Below, piece by piece: positions 19,203 to 22,897 of a DNA stretch of 22,897 bases. The first letter of the stretch is position 1. Each line of letters starts with the position of its first letter. Under the pieces are notes generated by a model. It worked only from the letters and a program-made list of their open reading frames with translations. It searched no databases and was not told the origin of the DNA. Source of the DNA: an uncultured bacterium. Lineage in GTDB: Bacteria; Patescibacteriota; Gracilibacteria; BD1-5; UBA6164. Where the stretch lies: contig CAMZKR010000068.1 in assembly GCA_947311335.1 (NCBI GenBank), positions 1 to 22,897 of the forward strand, given 5' to 3'. Both the position numbers and the translations under genes were made by a program.

Positions 19203-20287
19203 TTATTTACTATTTTTATAACTTATATATAAATCTTTAATTATGTCATCAATATTATATCTAAATTTCCATTTTATGTAATCTTTTTTAAATTTTGATA
19301 TATCCGATATATACCACATATGATCTAAATTTTTATTTTCATTTTTATATTTATAATTTGCTTTTTTTCATGATATATATTCTATTTTTTTATCGCTTCC
19401 AATATAGAAATATTAGAAAATCTTGATCATCAAGCATTATAAATTTCTCATGATTTAGGATTTCTATGAAAGTGCCAAAACATATTTACTAAATCATAGG
19501 CATGAATATTATCCCTTACTTGCTTTCCCTTATATCAAAATATATAGTACTTTTTTCATATACATATACATTTAGTTAAATAAGATAGAAATCAATGCAT
19601 TTCTGTTCAATTGTGTAAACCTCATGTTATACATCAACATCTAAAAACTCATGTATAAAGTCAAAAATATTTTCAATATTCTTGAACCATTAAATCAGCG
19701 GAAAGCTTTGAAACTCAAAATAAACTATGTTTAGAATTATCAATACTCATACTTTCATCTATTCATTCTTTAAAAAATTGGTGATTTTCATCAATTTCAT
19801 ATCTAGTTTCTTTTTCAACTAAAGGTGAAAAATTTGGAGTATCTCAATAGACCTTGTTTGTAGAAGTAAAAATAAAAGTTGCTTCAGGACAGTATTTTCT
19901 AAAATTTTCGAGTAATATCAAAGTAGCAAAAGCATTTACACTAAAATCTACTAAAGGTTCTTTAGCTGCCCAATCATGAGAAGGCTGAGCGGCTGTGTGA
20001 ATTATAATATTAAATTTATGTTCTATAAATATTTTATCAATATCTTCTTGCTTTCTAATATCAACATCATAATGGATATAATTATCAATATCTTTCTCTT
20101 CTATATTTTTTTTATTTTCTGATGTACTACTTTCTTCTCAAAAGAAATACTTTCTCATATTATTATCAATTCAAATAACTCTAAATCCTTTTTTTAAAAA
20201 GAAATTCACTGATTCTAATCAAACAAGTCACATTGACCCTGTTACTAATACCTTTCTTTCTCAATTATTAATTGTTTTACTATCCAT
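19203..20287 (-). pseudogene. CDP-paratose/tyvelose 2-epimerase with a single frameshift
   Basis: Reading from the ATG at 20287, 301 codons run to a TAG at 19384-19382. The sequence is unmistakably the CDP-paratose 2-epimerase branch of the SDR family: KVLVTGSMGLVGLESVNFFL (NAD loop), DNNMRKYFFGEESSTSENK, IIHTAAQPSHDWAAKEPLVD, IFTSTNKVYGDTPNFSPLVE, SMSIDNSKHSLFGVSKLSAD, GYKGKQVRDNIHAYDLV, GEIYNAGGSRFSNISILEAI. At a run of seven A (19391-19385, minus strand) the frame breaks. Adding one A restores IEYISGKKANYK, DHMWYISDISKFKKDYIKW and the normal C-terminus to a TAA at 19203, for 361 aa in total. The catalytic core is complete before the break. It may be a recent mutation, phase variation, slippage or a sequencing error. 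It would make the activated sugar for a surface glycan. Confidence 0.85.
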
Positions 20288-20367
20288 ATCTTTCAAAGAA
20301 TTTATTGTAAATTTTTATTCTTTAATATAATATTTTTATGTTTAAAAAAATCAAAAAATAATAAATT

Positions 20368-21308
20368 ATGCACAATAAAATAAGTGCCCTTAGGGTAAAA
20401 AAATACTAATTACATGATGAGCTTGATTTATTTGAAGTCATTTATGTGAAAGATTATTAATAAGAATGAAATGAAGTTATATGCTTAGATAATTTATTTA
20501 CTTGAAATAAATCAAATATATATCACTTAATAGACAACCCAAAGTTTACTTTTGTTCTTCAAGATGTTACTCAACCTTTTTGGATGCAAGTTGACGAGAT
20601 ATATAACCTTGCATGTCCAGCTTCACCAATTTATTATCAAAAAATCCAATTGAGACAACAAAAACTGCTGTAATATGAGCTATAAACATGCTTGAATTAG
20701 CAACTAAAACAAAAGCAAAAATCCTTCAAGCATCAACTTCTGAGGTTTATTGAGATCCTCAAGTAAACGAAATCAAAGAAACATATCGGTGAAATGTTAA
20801 TCCTGTTTGACCTAGAAGTTGTTATGATGAATGAAAAAGAATAGCTGAAACTTTTTTTAATAACTTTAAGCTTGAATATAAAACTAATATTAGAATCACA
20901 AGAATATTTAATACCTATTGACCAAGTATGCAAAAAAATGATAACAGAGTAATAAGTAATTTTATAATACAAGCTTTAGAAAATAAAGATATAACAATAT
21001 ATTGAAATTGAAAACAAACAAGAAGTTTTCAATATATTGATGATTTAATAAAAGGTTTATTAATGTTAATGAATTCAAATTATAAAAAGCCTGTCAATAT
21101 ATGAAATAAAGAAAATTATAAAATTATTAATATAATAAAAATTATTTTACAAATAATTCCTGAGTCTAAAAGTAAAATTATTTTCAAAAATTTACCTATT
21201 GATGACCCTATTTATAGAAAACCAGATATTAGTCTTGCAAAAAAAGAACTTTGATATGAAGCAAGTGTAAAATTAAAAGAATGATTAGAAAAACAATTGA
21301 TTATTTAA
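20368..21308 (+). pseudogene. Decayed UDP-glucuronate decarboxylase (UXS family SDR)
   Basis: The protein can be followed across three frames: KKILITGGAGFIGSHLCERL (start near 20397), EVICLDNLFTGNKSNIYHLI, DEIYNLACPASPIYYQ, then NPIETTKTAVIGAINMLEL, ILQASTSEVYGDPQVNEIKE, GNVNPVGPRSCYDEGKR, RIFNTYGPSMQKNDNRVISN and TRSFQYIDDLIKGLL, ending at TAA 21308. These are the standard motifs of UDP-glucuronate decarboxylase, including TSEVYGDP and YDEGKR with the catalytic Tyr and Lys. Lesions: the ATG at 20368 is out of frame with the body by one base at a run of seven A; a +1 shift lies near 20463; a -1 shift lies in the run of six A near 20637. CGG replaces the conserved Trp codon before GNVNP. The enzyme would make UDP-xylose. 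Confidence 0.85.
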
Positions 21309-21310
21309 AA

Positions 21311-21535
21311 AAAATAAGAGATAATTTAAAAGATAAATTATTAGATAAGTACTAAATTCAAACAAATATAAATTATATTCCTGTTCATAAATTAAGTTAT
21401 TTTAAAAAAACTTATTCATATGAATTAAACCATACAAATAAGTTTTCTGAGCATTGTCTAACAATTCCATTATACCCTGATTTGAGTATAAAAGATGCTA
21501 GGTATGTAGTTGAATCAATAATTAATTCTATTTAA
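21311..21535 (+). pseudogene. C-terminal stump of a DegT/DnrJ/EryC1 sugar aminotransferase
   Basis: Only the last ~70 codons remain: IRDNLKDKLLDK, a TAA in place of the expected Gly-Ile, then QTNINYIPVHKLSYFKKTY and SEHCLTIPLYPDLSIKDARY, VVESIINSI, TAA. The IPVH and LPLYPDL segments are typical of the C-terminal domain of PseC/ArnB-type nucleotide-sugar aminotransferases. The catalytic lysine and PLP-binding domain are absent. It begins directly after the stop of the decayed UXS gene, so the two probably formed one deleted sugar operon. Its stop overlaps the stop end of the opposing radical SAM gene by 3 bases (21528-21535). Confidence 0.7.
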
Positions 21536-22451
21536 ATTTAAAAACAAAATTATTCAAAATTTTGTCAATATATATAACTGAATTCAAAACTTCTTTACTA
21601 TATTCTTGATTTGTCATATAATGAATCTTACCTATATAATTTTCCTCAAAATCTTTATCAGAAACATCAACCCTAAAACCATCAAATATATTTCATACAG
21701 ATAATTCCTTTTTATACTTATCAAATCTTCATGAAAGTATAATATTTGAAAGAAATAACTCTCAATCATAATCTATAACAAGTCAATTATTGAAAAAAGA
21801 AGTCTTAGAATAATTTTCTAAATTAACTAACTCAAATTTATTTCATGCATTATAAAAGTCTCTTATTTTAGAAAACCCTTCATTTAATTCTTTTAAAGAT
21901 TTTTTACTCCATTCTATATAGTATGTTGGCAAAAGGTTAAACTTTCTAACTCACATATCATATAAATACTTAAAACTACTATAAAAATCTTTTACATTAT
22001 TGGGTGAGATTACTTGGTTTACCCTAATTATATCTTTATATTTTTCTAAGTTTGAATATATAATATTTATATCGTCTCATTCTAATTGTTTTCTTTCCTT
22101 TTTAAATATTTTTTTACTTCAATCAATACTAAAGGTTAAATAAGAGTTGAATTTCTATAAAAATTTTATAAAATCTTTTGTTATTAAACTTGCATTAGTA
22201 GTTATATATATTTTCTTTTTATTTATTAAAGGAAAATTTGATAATAAATATTTTATTTTTTCTTTCTCAAGTAAAGGTTCTCATCAAAAAAACTTTATAC
22301 TTTCTATTTCAATATTATTCTTTTCAATAAATTTAAAACTATTTAAAATAACATCCTTTTCTATACCCTTTTTCTGTTTTTTTATATCACAATAATTGCA
22401 TTTAAAGTTACAATCATAAGTCATCAAATATATTAAATTTTTATACTTCAT
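21528..22451 (-). CDS. Radical SAM enzyme
   Basis: A 307-aa frame. It opens MKYKNLIYLMTYDCNFKCNY with Cys14, Cys18 and Cys21 in CX3CX2C. SIKFFGGEPLLEKEKI has both Gly encoded by UGA, followed by IYITTNASLITKDFI and SYLTFSIDGSKK. These are the cluster, SAM-binding and ribose-binding strands of the radical SAM barrel. The later part (FNLLPTYYIEWSKKSLKEL, then VIDYDGELFLSNIIL) resembles members that modify peptides or sugars, but it has no cysteine-rich SPASM end. The substrate is unknown. Its ATG overlaps the end of the upstream radical SAM gene (22441-22451), so the two are translationally coupled. It ends in TAG. Confidence 0.8.
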
Positions 22452-22897
22452 ATAAATCTGCATATTTTTTAAAAAATCACATACAAGGATTTTTTTTCCA
22501 CTTACATGTATTACACTTCTCAACAAAAGCTCTTTTTCTTGAATTATCAATTGAATTTACATCAACTAAAGCTATTTTTCATGCCTTAGTCTCAAATCTT
22601 TCTATAGTATGTCTACTTTCCCAATGTAAGTCATTTGAATATTCTTCATATTTCTCAGATAATACACAATTTGGTATTCAAAAAAATCTAAGTCTTTTAT
22701 TATTTCTATTACAAAACTTAACTATATTTGGAATATATTGTTTAAATTCATCTAAATTAAAAGAAATTTTATCAAAGTCATGTTCAGCCTTTCCTTCTGG
22801 TGCTATATTTGATACTAATACTTGATCAAAGTTATATCATAAATTTATATTAAACTTTATTATTTTCAATACATCTTTACAGTTATATTTATTTATA
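22441..22897 (-). CDS. Partial radical SAM protein (C-terminal 151 residues)
   Basis: The gene enters from beyond the right edge and stops at TAA 22441. The visible part contains KISFNLDEFKQYIPNIVKFC, LRFFGIPNCVLSEKY, VDVNSIDNSRKRAFVEKCN and the cysteine cluster KCNTCKWKKNPCMGFFKKY. The closing C..C.....C.G....Y pattern matches that of the radical SAM gene at 18215-19201, and the FFGIP-CVL strand is common in radical SAM barrels. The CX3CX2C motif itself would lie outside the window, so the family is inferred. It overlaps the next gene's start by 11 bases. Confidence 0.6.

Noticed and set aside
1..22897. CRISPR arrays, tRNA or rRNA genes, prophage genes.
   Set aside because: No regularly spaced repeats, cloverleaf-like sequences or conserved rRNA segments were noticed on either strand.

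Overview
The window is strongly AT-rich bacterial DNA read with a non-standard code in which UGA means glycine (translation table 25). In-frame UGA falls on invariant glycines: the P-loops of dTMP kinase and HflX, the GGGKGG loop of glutamate dehydrogenase, EGYMD and FDGDNAG of primase, and FFGGEP of a radical SAM enzyme. All recognisable genes stop at TAA or TAG. This code, the gene content and the lack of Shine-Dalgarno sequences point to the Candidate Phyla Radiation, in the Gracilibacteria (BD1-5) / Absconditabacteria (SR1) group. Under the standard code nearly every gene breaks into small pieces, so the real genes were read by hand with UGA as Gly.

Layout. (1) 52-2595: a large secreted surface protein. 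(2) 2635-5783, minus strand: dnaG followed by rpoD, the core of the classical macromolecular-synthesis operon. (3) 5913-9468, plus strand: tmk, a YraN-family nuclease, gdhA and hflX. (4) 9507-12440, minus strand: an OmpR-type response regulator, its histidine kinase, and a secreted charged coiled-coil protein. A tandem 11-bp-period repeat lies just upstream of the last gene, suggesting a CpxRA/CpxP-like envelope-stress module. (5) 12500-13640: a decayed IS256/IS1249-like transposase. (6) 13645-17554, minus strand: a tightly packed three-gene operon with two proteins of the nitrogenase component 1 fold on either side of a DUF483-like cysteine protein. This is the most unusual part of the window. 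(7) 17555-18214: promoter region plus two abutting IS fragments in opposite orientation. (8) 18215-20287, minus strand: a radical SAM enzyme and a CDP-paratose/tyvelose 2-epimerase carrying one frameshift. (9) 20368-21535, plus strand: a decayed UDP-glucuronate decarboxylase and the C-terminal stump of a sugar aminotransferase. (10) 21528-22897, minus strand: two more overlapping radical SAM genes, one running off the window.

The left half (to about 12.4 kb) is housekeeping and envelope sensing. The right half is an accessory island with IS remnants, broken nucleotide-sugar genes, three radical SAM enzymes and a nitrogenase-like gene set with no NifH/BchL-type reductase in view. No rRNA, tRNA, CRISPR array or phage gene was recognised. 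No database search was possible; family assignments come from motif recognition in translations made by eye.
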